A stretch of 64,000 bases of DNA, taken from the NCBI GenBank assembly GCA_963828015.1, contig CAWHCD010000006.1:682001-746000 (forward strand), written 5' to 3'. This stretch comes from CAVPUA01 sp963828015 (GTDB taxonomy: Bacteria > Actinomycetota > Actinomycetes > Mycobacteriales > Jatrophihabitantaceae). Below, piece by piece: positions 48,071 through 56,360 of the stretch (the stretch's first letter is position 1; every line of letters starts with the position of its first letter). A model generated the notes under the pieces. It was not told the DNA's origin and ran no database searches. It saw nothing but the letters and a program-made list of their open reading frames with translations. The translations under genes and the position numbers were made by a program.

Positions 48071-49375
48071 ATGTCTACACCTCACGAGCGGGATCGCTCG
48101 ACGCCTGCGTCCTCCGCCGGCTCGGATCGCCGTAGCTCGCCCCGGAACGGTTCGAGCAGGAACGGCTCGTCCGGGAGTAGCGCATCACGGAGCGGTTCAA
48201 CCAGTAGCGGCACGTCGCGCAGCGGTACGTCGCGTAGTGGTACACCTCGCTCCAATGCGAGCAAGTCGCCGCGCAGCGGAACTGGCGCTCCGCGCAGTGC
48301 GAAAGCGGCCCCCCGCGGCGGTTCGTCAGGTGCCTCGCGCGGATCGCAGTCGGGCCGTGGCGCGTCCCCCGCATCGAGCTCCGGTCGTCCGGTTGCCGGC
48401 TCGGGTCGCGCCCCCAGCCGACGGAGTGAAGGACCTAGATCGGACAATCCGCGTGGTGCGCGCTCGCGTGAGGACGGGCCCCGGGCGGAGTACCCGCGCG
48501 CGGAGCGGCGCTCGACCGGGGACGTGCGCTCTGGTCAGGCGTCTTCGGGGGCGTCTCATGCGGGCTCGCGTCGGGACGCACCCGCTCGTGCGCGCACGTC
48601 GGCTCCTAAGCAAGCCGGTGCCCGCTCTGCCGGTTCGGCCTATCGGCCGCGCCCCGTCGAGTCAGCCCAGGACCGCAAGTCCCGCACGACGCACGACCGC
48701 GATGAGAAGCGCTTTCCCGAGCCCGAGATTCCCCCGGGCGTCGAGGCAAAGCAGCTCGACCCGGCGGTGCGCGCCGAGTTGCGCAGCCTGTCCAAGCTCA
48801 ACGCCGAAGCCGTTGGTGCTCACCTAGTGGCGGCCGGAGAGCTGCTCGAGGTTGATCCCCGAGCCGCCCTGGCCCACGCCCGTGCGGCCCGGCAACGCGC
48901 GGCCCGGGTGGGAGTAGTTCGTGAAGCCGCCGGCATTGCCGCGTATCACGCCGAGGAGTGGGCCGAGGCGCTCACCGAGTTGCGCACGGCCCGTCGCATC
49001 TCCGGCGATCCGCGGACGCTGCCCATGACCGCTGACTGCGAACGCGCCTTGGGTCGGCCCCAGTCGGCCCTCAAGGCACTCAACGACCCTGACGTCCGAC
49101 GGCTCGATCCGGCCACTCGGGCTGAGCTGTTCATCGTTGTCGCTGGCGCGCGCCGCGATCTCGGTCAGACCGAGGCTGCCCTAGGCGTGCTCGCCCGCGG
49201 AGGCCTGGACCGGAACAAGCCGAACGCTGGTTCGGTAAGGCTTTGGTACGTCTATGCCGACACCCTGGCCGAGCTGGGACGCAATGATGAGGCGGCCCAG
49301 TGGTTCGCGGCCGCCGCGGCACTGGACCCAACCGGTGAGACCGATGCCGTGGATCGTGCGGCCGCCTTGCTTTAG
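48071..49375 (+). CDS. TPR protein with a long basic disordered N-terminus
   Basis: A 434-residue protein. Residues 1 to about 215 are low-complexity, rich in Ser, Arg and Gly, with SGTSR-type repeats, and strongly basic. From about 230 the chain is helical with TPR-like pairs (AALAHARAARQRAARVGVVREAAGIAAYHAEEWAEAL-type and YADTLAELGRNDEAAQWFAAAAALDP). It corresponds by position to the TPR gene between tyrS and the HAD phosphatase in Mycobacterium (Rv1691). GGAAG precedes the ATG. It starts 37 bases after the rRNA terminator. Function unknown; the basic tail could bind RNA or DNA. Confidence 0.8.
   Translation: MSTPHERDRSTPASSAGSDRRSSPRNGSSRNGSSGSSASRSGSTSSGTSRSGTSRSGTPRSNASKSPRSGTGAPRSAKAAPRGGSSGASRGSQSGRGASPASSSGRPVAGSGRAPSRRSEGPRSDNPRGARSREDGPRAEYPRAERRSTGDVRSGQASSGASHAGSRRDAPARARTSAPKQAGARSAGSAYRPRPVESAQDRKSRTTHDRDEKRFPEPEIPPGVEAKQLDPAVRAELRSLSKLNAEAVGAHLVAAGELLEVDPRAALAHARAARQRAARVGVVREAAGIAAYHAEEWAEALTELRTARRISGDPRTLPMTADCERALGRPQSALKALNDPDVRRLDPATRAELFIVVAGARRDLGQTEAALGVLARGGLDRNKPNAGSVRLWYVYADTLAELGRNDEAAQWFAAAAALDPTGETDAVDRAAALL
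48206..48250 (+). repeat. 15-bp tandem repeat, three copies
   Basis: Three imperfect 15-base units (48206-48220, 48221-48235, 48236-48250), each encoding S-G-T-S/P-R in the disordered N-terminus of the TPR protein. The surrounding sequence has further degenerate copies, a likely source of length variation. Confidence 0.6.
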
Positions 49376-49421
49376 CAAATAGCGGTCGCTGTTTGTCAAC
49401 TCACCCTGCACCGGCCGCCGG

Positions 49422-49430
49422 TTATCCACA
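49422..49430 (+). promoter_or_regulatory. Perfect DnaA-box 9-mer
   Basis: TTATCCACA lies in the 108-base gap before the SSB-like gene, 53 bases ahead of its ATG. Confidence 0.4.
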
Positions 49431-49483
49431 AGCCGACGGACTACGACGGGAGCTCGTCAGAGCCCGCGACCAGCATTGCCGCT

Positions 49484-49843
49484 ATGACGAAATCAGAGGA
49501 TCTGACTCCGCCCGCGAATGCCGTGGCGCTGCGCGGGGTTTTGGCCGCCGCGCCATCGGTTCGAACCTTGCCCAGCGGAGATGTGCTGTGCTCCTTTCGG
49601 CTGATCGTGCGTCGCGCGGTCGCACCGCGGGCGCGCGGAAAGCGACAACCGAGCGTCGACACGATCGATTGCGCGGCAATGTCGGCCTCGGTTCGTCGTG
49701 TCGTCGCCCGAGCCCAGCCCGGGGACCTCGTCGAGGTCACCGGGGCGCTTCGGCGGCGCTTCTGGCGGGGACCTGGTGGGGTAGCAAGCCGCTACGAGGT
49801 CGAGGTCGGGTCGTTCAAGCGCCAGCCGCCCACCGCTAGTTGA
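49484..49843 (+). CDS. Single-stranded DNA-binding (SSB-like) protein
   Basis: A 119-residue OB-fold protein resembling the SSB core: VALRGVLAAAPSVRTLPSGDVLCSFRLIVRR-type first strands, DTIDCAAMSASVRR, then GDLVEVTGALRRRFWRGPGG and SRYEVEV. It lacks the long Gly-rich linker and the acidic tip (DDDIPF) of the replicative SSB, so it is probably a paralogue with a special role. Its end overlaps the convergent DUF1015 gene by eight bases. Confidence 0.72.
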   Translation: MTKSEDLTPPANAVALRGVLAAAPSVRTLPSGDVLCSFRLIVRRAVAPRARGKRQPSVDTIDCAAMSASVRRVVARAQPGDLVEVTGALRRRFWRGPGGVASRYEVEVGSFKRQPPTAS

Positions 49844-51128
49844 GCTGATCGGCGAACCGGCGAATGACCAGGCCCGATGCCGGTTTGGGGGTGAACAAGG
49901 TCGATTTGCGGGGCATCCGGGCGCCGGCCGCCGCTACAGCGGTCACCGCGTCGATCGGGGTAGGGCGTAGCAACGCCGCGGTTCCGTGGGTCGAACGGGC
50001 CACGTCTAGCGCCTCAGGAACGCTGTGTGCGTACCGCACCGTCTCCTCGGTGTCGGGCAGCCCCCAAACTCTCGGTAGCAGGCCTCGGTGCAGGACTGTC
50101 ACATCGAGCCCGGCCATCGCCGCCGGCTCAGCGTCCGTGAGCAGGTCAGTCAATAGCGATGAATCAGAAAAAGAGACGATTGCCGCTGACTCGCCGTCCG
50201 CGAGTACCGCGGCGAAACCGTCGAGCTGTTCGATCCGCGCCAACCCGGCCTCGGCGCTATCGACGGTCTCGATCCGGCCATGGCGCGCGGCGCTCTCTAT
50301 TGCCGCCTCGAACCGGAGTCCGGCCAGGATCCGGTGGATGGCGTGGACTTGCGGCCCAAAGCTCGATGAGTCCACGAGCAACGTCAGCCCGCGGTCCCAA
50401 GGACCCGCCCCATTGCGGATGCGCAGTTGCCGTTGCAGCTCCAGATAGGTGGCGTAGCGGTGGTGGCCGTCGGCGATCAGGGCCCGGCGCTCATTGAGGT
50501 CCGACTCGATCGCCGAGTGCAGGTCGGCGTCGGTGATCGCCCAGAGTCGGTGCGAGATGCCGTCCGGGGTTCGCGTCGTCACCAGTGGTGGGTCGACCGA
50601 ACGCGCGACTGCCTCCGAGGCGACTCCGCCGCCGTCGTAGACGAGGTAGATCGGTTCGAGGTTGGCCTCGGTCGCACTCATCAGAGCCAGCCGGTCGGCC
50701 ACGGGTCCGGCCATCGTGTTCTCGTGGGGCAGGATCACCTGATCGGCATAGTCGCGCAACTCTAGGGCACCGAGCAGGCCCCGCGTCAGCGAGCCGTCCG
50801 GCGTGGCCAGCTCATAGACGTAGAGCGACGGAGCGGGATCAACCGCCATGACCGAATCGGCCAACCAGCGGTCAAGGGTTTCGCGAGCCTGCTCGTAGGG
50901 CCGGCTCTGCGCGGGATCGCCGTTGAGGGTGGGCAGGACCAGTTGGACCGCGTTGTCGGGGTCGCCGGCGAGCAGTGCCGCCCGCTGCGCGGCATCGATC
51001 ACGTCATACGGCGGACAGAGCAGCCGGCTCAATCTGGGGCCGCGCTCGGTGTAACGGCAGGCTCGGAACGGGAGCAGCGACAAGCCACGTCCGTGAGCGG
51101 GGCTTGCGACCTCGTTAGGCTCGGCCAT
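49836..51128 (-). CDS. DUF1015 family protein
   Basis: About 430 residues. Family signatures are LLCPPYDVID near the start, VILPHENTM, and ALIADGHHRYATYLELQ, a conserved His-rich site suggesting hydrolase or kinase-like chemistry. In DUF1015 proteins of anaerobes the family was linked to serine kinase (SerK-like) activity; here function is only inferred. The start is ATG 51128 (TAGGAT box nine bases upstream on the minus strand) or GTG 51134. It is divergent from the HAD gene. Confidence 0.8.
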   Translation of the reverse strand: MAEPNEVASPAHGRGLSLLPFRACRYTERGPRLSRLLCPPYDVIDAAQRAALLAGDPDNAVQLVLPTLNGDPAQSRPYEQARETLDRWLADSVMAVDPAPSLYVYELATPDGSLTRGLLGALELRDYADQVILPHENTMAGPVADRLALMSATEANLEPIYLVYDGGGVASEAVARSVDPPLVTTRTPDGISHRLWAITDADLHSAIESDLNERRALIADGHHRYATYLELQRQLRIRNGAGPWDRGLTLLVDSSSFGPQVHAIHRILAGLRFEAAIESAARHGRIETVDSAEAGLARIEQLDGFAAVLADGESAAIVSFSDSSLLTDLLTDAEPAAMAGLDVTVLHRGLLPRVWGLPDTEETVRYAHSVPEALDVARSTHGTAALLRPTPIDAVTAVAAAGARMPRKSTLFTPKPASGLVIRRFADQLN

Positions 51129-51159
51129 GTCCACACGATCCTATGCAGGGAGTCCCGGG

Positions 51160-52197
51160 TTGAGCGAGCATCCGCTGGCGGCACTGTCGGCGAGTGCGGG
51201 GCCGTTGTGCCAGAGCTACGACGTGGCCTTGCTGGACCTCGACGGGGTGGTCTACCTCGGTCCGGACGCTGTCGTAGGGGTGCCCGCGGCCCTGGCCCGG
51301 GCCCGGGCGCAGGGTATGCGGCTGGCCTTTGTCACGAACAACGCCGCTCGACCGCCGGCGGTCGTGGCCGCGCACCTGACCGCCCTGGGGGTACCGGCCA
51401 CACCCGCCGACGTGACGACATCCTCCCAGGCGGCCGCCCATTACCTCTCCGATCACCTGCCGGCCGGAGCGCGAGTGCTGGTTGTCGGAACCGTCGGGCT
51501 GATCGAGGCGCTCAGCGAACGCGGCCTGGTCGCGGTCCACTCAGCCGACGACGCACCGATGGCCGTCGTCCAGGGCTATTCACCCGACGCCGATTGGCGC
51601 CTGCTGGCCGAGGGGGCGATCGCGATTCGCCGGGGTCTGCCCTGGGTGGCCACCAATCTTGACCCAACGGTGCCGTCCCCACGCGGGCCACTGCCCGGAA
51701 ACGGATCGTTGGTCGCTGCGCTGCGCTGTGCCACCGATCGTGAACCGGTGTCGACCGGCAAGCCCGATCCGACCATGCACCGCGAGAGCGTCGAACGCTC
51801 GCAGGCCCAGCGTCCGCTCGTGGTGGGTGACCGCCTGGACACCGACATCGAAGGCGCCCAGCGAGCCGACTGCGCCAGTCTGCTGGTGCTCACCGGCGTA
51901 ACCGACGCGGCCGGGCTGCTCTACGCCGGGCCCGGGCAGCGTCCGACTTACGTGTCCAAGGACGCCGGAGGCCTGCTCGATCCGCATCCGGCGCCGACGC
52001 AGGCGGACGGTCAGGTGCGATGCGGCGCCTGGCAGGTCGATCGCGACGGTGCTCTCACGCGTGTCGGCGAGGTCGACGGCGACGGACTGGACGCCCTGCG
52101 GGCGCTCTGCGTCTCCCGGTGGAGCGGGGGCTGGAGCCTACCGAAGGCGCACGAGCCGGTGGCCCAGGCCGAGTTGACCCGCCTGCGGCTGATCTAG
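51160..52197 (+). CDS. HAD-IIA phosphatase (NagD-like)
   Basis: About 345 residues. HAD motif I is DLDGVVYLG with both aspartates, motif II the TNNA of FVTNNAARP, motif III the Lys in GKPDP, motif IV VGDRLDTDIEGA. The C-terminal about 80 residues are extra. The Mycobacterium gene at this place (Rv1692) is a glycerol-3-phosphate phosphatase that recycles lipid head groups; the same activity is plausible. I favour TTG 51160 (AGGGAG seven bases upstream); ATG 51127 would add 11 residues and overlap the DUF1015 start codon on the other strand. Confidence 0.88.
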   Translation: MSEHPLAALSASAGPLCQSYDVALLDLDGVVYLGPDAVVGVPAALARARAQGMRLAFVTNNAARPPAVVAAHLTALGVPATPADVTTSSQAAAHYLSDHLPAGARVLVVGTVGLIEALSERGLVAVHSADDAPMAVVQGYSPDADWRLLAEGAIAIRRGLPWVATNLDPTVPSPRGPLPGNGSLVAALRCATDREPVSTGKPDPTMHRESVERSQAQRPLVVGDRLDTDIEGAQRADCASLLVLTGVTDAAGLLYAGPGQRPTYVSKDAGGLLDPHPAPTQADGQVRCGAWQVDRDGALTRVGEVDGDGLDALRALCVSRWSGGWSLPKAHEPVAQAELTRLRLI

Positions 52198-52213
52198 ACG
52201 CGGGCGAGGCGGT

Positions 52214-52552
52214 CTAGAGCAAGGTTCGCAGCTTGAGCAGATCGAAGACGCTGGCATCGATTCGCAGTCGTCCGGCGGCCCACGCGGCGGCGAAGCTGAG
52301 CGAGCCGTCGGTCAGCGCGATCAGGTCGTCGCTACTGACGGTCAGGCGCAGCTGAGCATCAGCGGTCGTCGCCTGGTGAATACCGGTCAGCTCGCCATCG
52401 ACGAGGCGGGCGGCAAAGATGACCTTGAGGTCGGTGAGCGTGCAGCTCACCGACCGGTCGAATGCTGCCTGTTTGCGGGCCTGGTCGTCGGCGGCGCTGA
52501 GCCGGGAAGCCAAGACGCCGAAGGCAGCTTCGCACTGGGCCACAGTCGCCAC
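52214..52552 (-). CDS. SCP2 sterol-binding domain protein
   Basis: A 112-residue protein. It is a single SCP2-like lipid-binding domain: FDRSVSCTLTD, TLTVSSDD-like LRLTVSSDDLIAL, then LSFAAAWAAGRLRIDASVFDLLKLRTLL, a conserved ending in actinobacterial members. Such domains bind hydrophobic ligands. It lies on the opposite strand between the HAD gene and the small conserved gene. Confidence 0.78.
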   Translation of the reverse strand: MATVAQCEAAFGVLASRLSAADDQARKQAAFDRSVSCTLTDLKVIFAARLVDGELTGIHQATTADAQLRLTVSSDDLIALTDGSLSFAAAWAAGRLRIDASVFDLLKLRTLL

Positions 52553-52623
52553 GCAGATGACCTTTCATCGACGGGCGGCGTCGGTACACCGCCACCACCA
52601 GTGGGCCCGGTACGTTCGTGGAC

Positions 52624-52821
52624 ATGAACGACTCAGCCGAGCCAACACATCAGACGTTAGCCGACGCGGCGTCCGTCGCTCCCGCGCTGCCCGCTGAGCT
52701 GAGCGCAGCCGTGGCCTCTCTCGCCGACCTGGACGCGCTCCCATTGGCCGAGCACCTCGAGCGCTACCAACTCATCCATACCGGGTTGCAGGACGCCCTT
52801 CGGGGCATCGAGGGCGTCTGA
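52624..52821 (+). CDS. Small conserved protein upstream of tlyA (Rv1693-like)
   Basis: A 65-residue acidic protein; LPLAEHLERYQLIHTGLQDALRGIEGV is the conserved helical end. By position and type it matches the short gene before tlyA in Mycobacterium. Function unknown. ATG 52624 lies seven bases after TACGTT (52611-52616), a possible leaderless -10; GTG 52618 is an alternative start. It ends three bases before tlyA. Confidence 0.7.
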   Translation: MNDSAEPTHQTLADAASVAPALPAELSAAVASLADLDALPLAEHLERYQLIHTGLQDALRGIEGV

Positions 52822-52824
52822 GTC

Positions 52825-53625
52825 GTGTCCAGACTCACCCGGCTGGACGCCGAACTGGTCCGCAGGGGGCTGGCTCGATCGCGCGAACAAGCGGTGGAGT
52901 TGATCTCGGCCGGTCGGGTCGAGGTTCGCGGGGTGGTCGCGCGAAAGGCCGCGACCAGCGTTTCCGATCAGGCCTCGGTTCGCCTGGTCGGTGACGGCGA
53001 TGATCCGGGCTACGCCTCCCGCGGTGGCTTCAAGCTCGCCGGGGCGCTCGAGTCCCTTGGTGGTCCGAGCGTGCCTGGACGCCGATGCCTGGACGCCGGC
53101 GCGTCGACGGGCGGATTCACCGACGTTCTGCTGCGCCGGGGCGCCCGTGAAGTGGTCGCGGTCGACGTCGGCTACGGCCAACTGGCCTGGCCGCTGCGCA
53201 GCGACGAGCGGGTCACGGTGATCGATCGGACCAACGTCCGTTCCCTTCGTCCGGCCGATATTGGCGGCCCGGTGGAGCTCACGGTCGCGGACCTTTCCTT
53301 CATTTCGCTCACCCTCGTGCTGGAGGCGCTGGCCGATTGCACCGCCGCCGATGGCGATCTCGTCCCCATGGTCAAACCGCAGTTCGAGGTCGGGCGCGAA
53401 CGCCTCGGCAGCGGCGGCGTCGTACGCGACCTGACCCATCGGGCCGACGCGGTCGTCACGGTCGTACAGTTCGCCGCGCAGTTGGGCTGGCACGCCGCCG
53501 CCGTAGCCCGCAGTTCGCTCCCCGGCCCGGCCGGGAACGTGGAGTTCTTCCTCTGGTTGCGGCGCGATGCGCCGCCGACTGATATCAATGGGCTGCACGT
53601 TGCGCTCGAGACGGGTGAGCTCTGA
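52825..53625 (+). CDS. tlyA: rRNA 2'-O-methyltransferase TlyA
   Basis: A 266-residue protein. An N-terminal S4 RNA-binding domain (about 4-60) precedes an RrmJ/FtsJ-type SAM domain with DAGASTGGFTD. The K-D-K-E tetrad of 2'-O-methyltransferases is visible as K70, D156, K184 and E240. TlyA methylates C1409 of 16S and C1920 of 23S rRNA (E. coli numbering) and gives capreomycin sensitivity in mycobacteria. Followed by nadK with a TGATG overlap. Confidence 0.94.
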   Translation: MSRLTRLDAELVRRGLARSREQAVELISAGRVEVRGVVARKAATSVSDQASVRLVGDGDDPGYASRGGFKLAGALESLGGPSVPGRRCLDAGASTGGFTDVLLRRGAREVVAVDVGYGQLAWPLRSDERVTVIDRTNVRSLRPADIGGPVELTVADLSFISLTLVLEALADCTAADGDLVPMVKPQFEVGRERLGSGGVVRDLTHRADAVVTVVQFAAQLGWHAAAVARSSLPGPAGNVEFFLWLRRDAPPTDINGLHVALETGEL

Positions 53626-54521
53626 TGAGATCGGCATTGGTCGTAGCGCACACGGGGCGTGACCGCATCACCGACATGGCGACGGCAACAGCCGACCAGT
53701 TGCACGCTGCCGGCTTCGACGTCCGCATGCTGGCCGCCGATGCCGCCGATTGCCGGCGGGCGGCGGCCGTGCGCGTCGTCGATGCCCACGGCGCCGCTGA
53801 AGGGGCCGAGATCGTCATCGGGTTCGGCGGCGATGGCACCTTCCTGCGGGCCGCCGAGTTGGCCCGGCCGGCCCAGGTGCCGCTGTTGGGGGTCAACTTC
53901 GGGCATGTCGGATTTCTCGCCGAGGCCGAACCGGACGGACTGAGCGAGACGATCGTCAATGTCATCAACGGCAGCTACCACGTCGAGGAGCGGTTGACCG
54001 TCGATGCCGAGATCTGGCAGGACGGTCAGCTGATCGCCACGGCTTGGGCGCTGAACGAGGCCTCGCTGGAACGCAGTAACCGCGAACGGATGCTCGAGGT
54101 CGAGGTGGCGATCGATGGCCGGGCCCTATTGCACTTCGGCTGCGACGGTGTGCTGTGCGCTACCCCGACCGGTTCGACCGCCTACGCCTACTCCGCCGGA
54201 GGGCCGATCGCCTGGCCCACCGTGGACGCCTTGCTCGTCGTGCCCAATGCCGCCCACGCCCTCTTCGCCCGCCCGGTGATCGTCGCCCCCGATTCGGTGA
54301 TCGACATCGATCTGCTCCCCAGCGAGCACGCTGGGGTCCTGAGCTGCGACGGGCGGCGGTCGCTGGACGTTCCGCCGGGGGCCCGGGTGCGCGTGCGCAA
54401 GGGCGCCATTCCGATCAGAATCGCCCGCCTGGCCGACTGGAACTTCGCCGACCGCCTGGTCGACAAGTTCCAGTTGCCCGTCCGTAGCTTCCGGGGCGGC
54501 CCAACCGCCGCGCACCTATAA
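53625..54521 (+). CDS. nadK: NAD kinase
   Basis: A 298-residue kinase making NADP. G68-G-D-G-T72 is the phosphate-binding and catalytic motif, and TPTGSTAYAYSAGGPI the second conserved region. Four or more beta strands of the C-terminal domain follow. The tlyA-nadK-recN order is widely kept in actinobacteria. Confidence 0.96.
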   Translation: MRSALVVAHTGRDRITDMATATADQLHAAGFDVRMLAADAADCRRAAAVRVVDAHGAAEGAEIVIGFGGDGTFLRAAELARPAQVPLLGVNFGHVGFLAEAEPDGLSETIVNVINGSYHVEERLTVDAEIWQDGQLIATAWALNEASLERSNRERMLEVEVAIDGRALLHFGCDGVLCATPTGSTAYAYSAGGPIAWPTVDALLVVPNAAHALFARPVIVAPDSVIDIDLLPSEHAGVLSCDGRRSLDVPPGARVRVRKGAIPIRIARLADWNFADRLVDKFQLPVRSFRGGPTAAHL

Positions 54522-54531
54522 CGTTCACGTC

Positions 54532-56306
54532 GTGCTCGACGAACTGCGCATCAGCGGCCTCGGGGTCATCGACGACGCCGTGCTGACGCTCGACCCGGGG
54601 CTGACCGTGCTGAGCGGGGAGACCGGTGCCGGCAAGACGATGCTGGTGACCGCGCTACTGCTGCTCTTCGGCAATCGCGCTGACCCGACGCGGGTGCGCA
54701 CCGGCAGCAGCCAGGCCACTGTCGACGGCCGACTGAGCCGGCCCGGCCCGTCCATCGTCGAGCGGGTTCTCGCGGCGGGCGGTGAGATCGAGGACGAGCG
54801 AGCTACTGCTGCGGCGCGTCGTGTCCTCGGCCGGGCGCTCGCGGGCCGTCGTCGGTGGCGCACCCGCTCCGATCTCGTTGTTGAGCGAGCTGGGTGACCA
54901 ACTCCTGGCCGTGCACGGACAGAGCGATCAGCTGCGCCTGGCCCAGCCGGCCCATCAGAGCACGGCCCTTGACCTGTTCGCAGCGCTGGACACAACGGCC
55001 TATGAGGCGGTCTTCCACCAATGGCGCAAGGCGGTGGACCGCCTGACCGAACGCACGGAGCGGGCGCGGGAACTGCGGCGTAAGTCGGAGCTGCTCGCGC
55101 ACGGCCTAGCCGAGGTCGAGACCGCCGCGCCGGTGTCGGGAGAGGATCGCGCGCTGGCCGCCGAGGCCCGGCGGCTGGCGCATGTCGACGGACTGCGGCT
55201 GGCCGCCGGCGCGGCCCACGACGCCTTGGTCGGCGATGCAGATGACTTCGGCAGCGACGCGGGCGACGTCGCCACGCTCATCGCGCGGGCCCAGCGGGAA
55301 CTCGCGGCCGCGCACGGAGCCGACGCCGAGCTCGACAGCCTGGCCCGACGGATGATCGAGCTGTCCGACCTGGCCGTCGACCTGGCGGGCGACCTGCGCA
55401 ACTACCGCGACGGCCTGGACGCTGACCCGGGCCGACTGGCCGAGGTCGAGGCCCGGCGGGCGATTCTGGCCGGCCTGGTCCGCCGCTACGGCGAGGATCT
55501 CGACGCGGTGCTCGACTGGGCCGCCGGCGCGCGGGAACGACTGCACGAGCTGGATGTGTCCGACGAGGCGCTCGAGGCGTTGGCCCGCGAGCGGGACGCC
55601 CGCGCGCAGCGGTGCGCAGAGCTGGCCGTGGAGCTGAGCCGGGCCCGTAGCGAGGCCGCGACGCGGTTGTCGGCCGCTGTCACCGCCGAACTGCGCGGAC
55701 TGGCCATGCCCGACGCGGCCGTCCACGTACGAGGTCTCGCGGCGGGTCCCCAGCTCCGGCGCTCCCACCCTGCAGATCGACGGGGTTGAGGTCGGCGCCA
55801 GCAGCCAGGGCGTCGACGAGGTCGAGATCTTGCTCCAGCCGCATCCGGACGCACCCCGGCTGGCGCTGCACAAGGGTGCCTCCGGCGGCGAACTGTCCCG
55901 GGTCATGCTGGCCCTGGAAGTCAGCCTGGCCGGCTCGGCGCCGGTCCCAACCCTGATCTTTGACGAGGTCGATGCCGGCGTGGGCGGACGGGCGGCCACC
56001 GAGGTGGGCCGGCGACTCGCGCGACTGGCTCGCCGACATCAGGTGATCGTCGTCACTCATCTGGCCCAGGTGGCCGCCTATGCCGACACGCACGTGGTGA
56101 TCGACAAACCAAGCGGTCAGCGGGGAGTCACCAAGAGTGACGTACGGGTGGTGAGCGGCGAGGAGCGGCTGGTGGAACTGGCCCGCATGCTCGCCGGAAC
56201 GGATTCGGCGACCGCGCGCGAACATGCCGATGAATTGCTGGCGGCCGCCCGCGACGAGGAAACCGGCCGGCCCACGAAGGCGCGGGCACGCCGCAAAAGC
56301 ACATGA
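54532..56306 (+). pseudogene. recN: DNA repair protein RecN, interrupted by two frameshifts
   Basis: RecN is an SMC-like ATPase for double-strand-break repair. Three consecutive frames encode it. Frame A (54532-54798) has Walker A GETGAGKTM. Frame B (54800 to about 55735) holds LHGQSDQLRL-type VHGQSDQLRL and the coiled-coil. Frame C (about 55736-56306) carries the ABC signature GASGGELSRVML and Walker B LIFDEVDAGVGGRAA. Each change is equivalent to one extra base: near C54799, and between about 55725 and 55743. Joined, they give about 590 residues, normal length. The motifs are intact, so sequencing error or very recent decay are both possible. Confidence 0.85.
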
Positions 56307-56360
56307 GGACCGCGTGGCGAAACCGGATCTTCACACCCGCCGGTGGCAGCATAAGCGCCC

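Noticed and set aside
48071..48700. CRISPR-like repeat array
   Set aside because: The 15-bp units are contiguous, in frame and encode SGTSR; there are no spacers.
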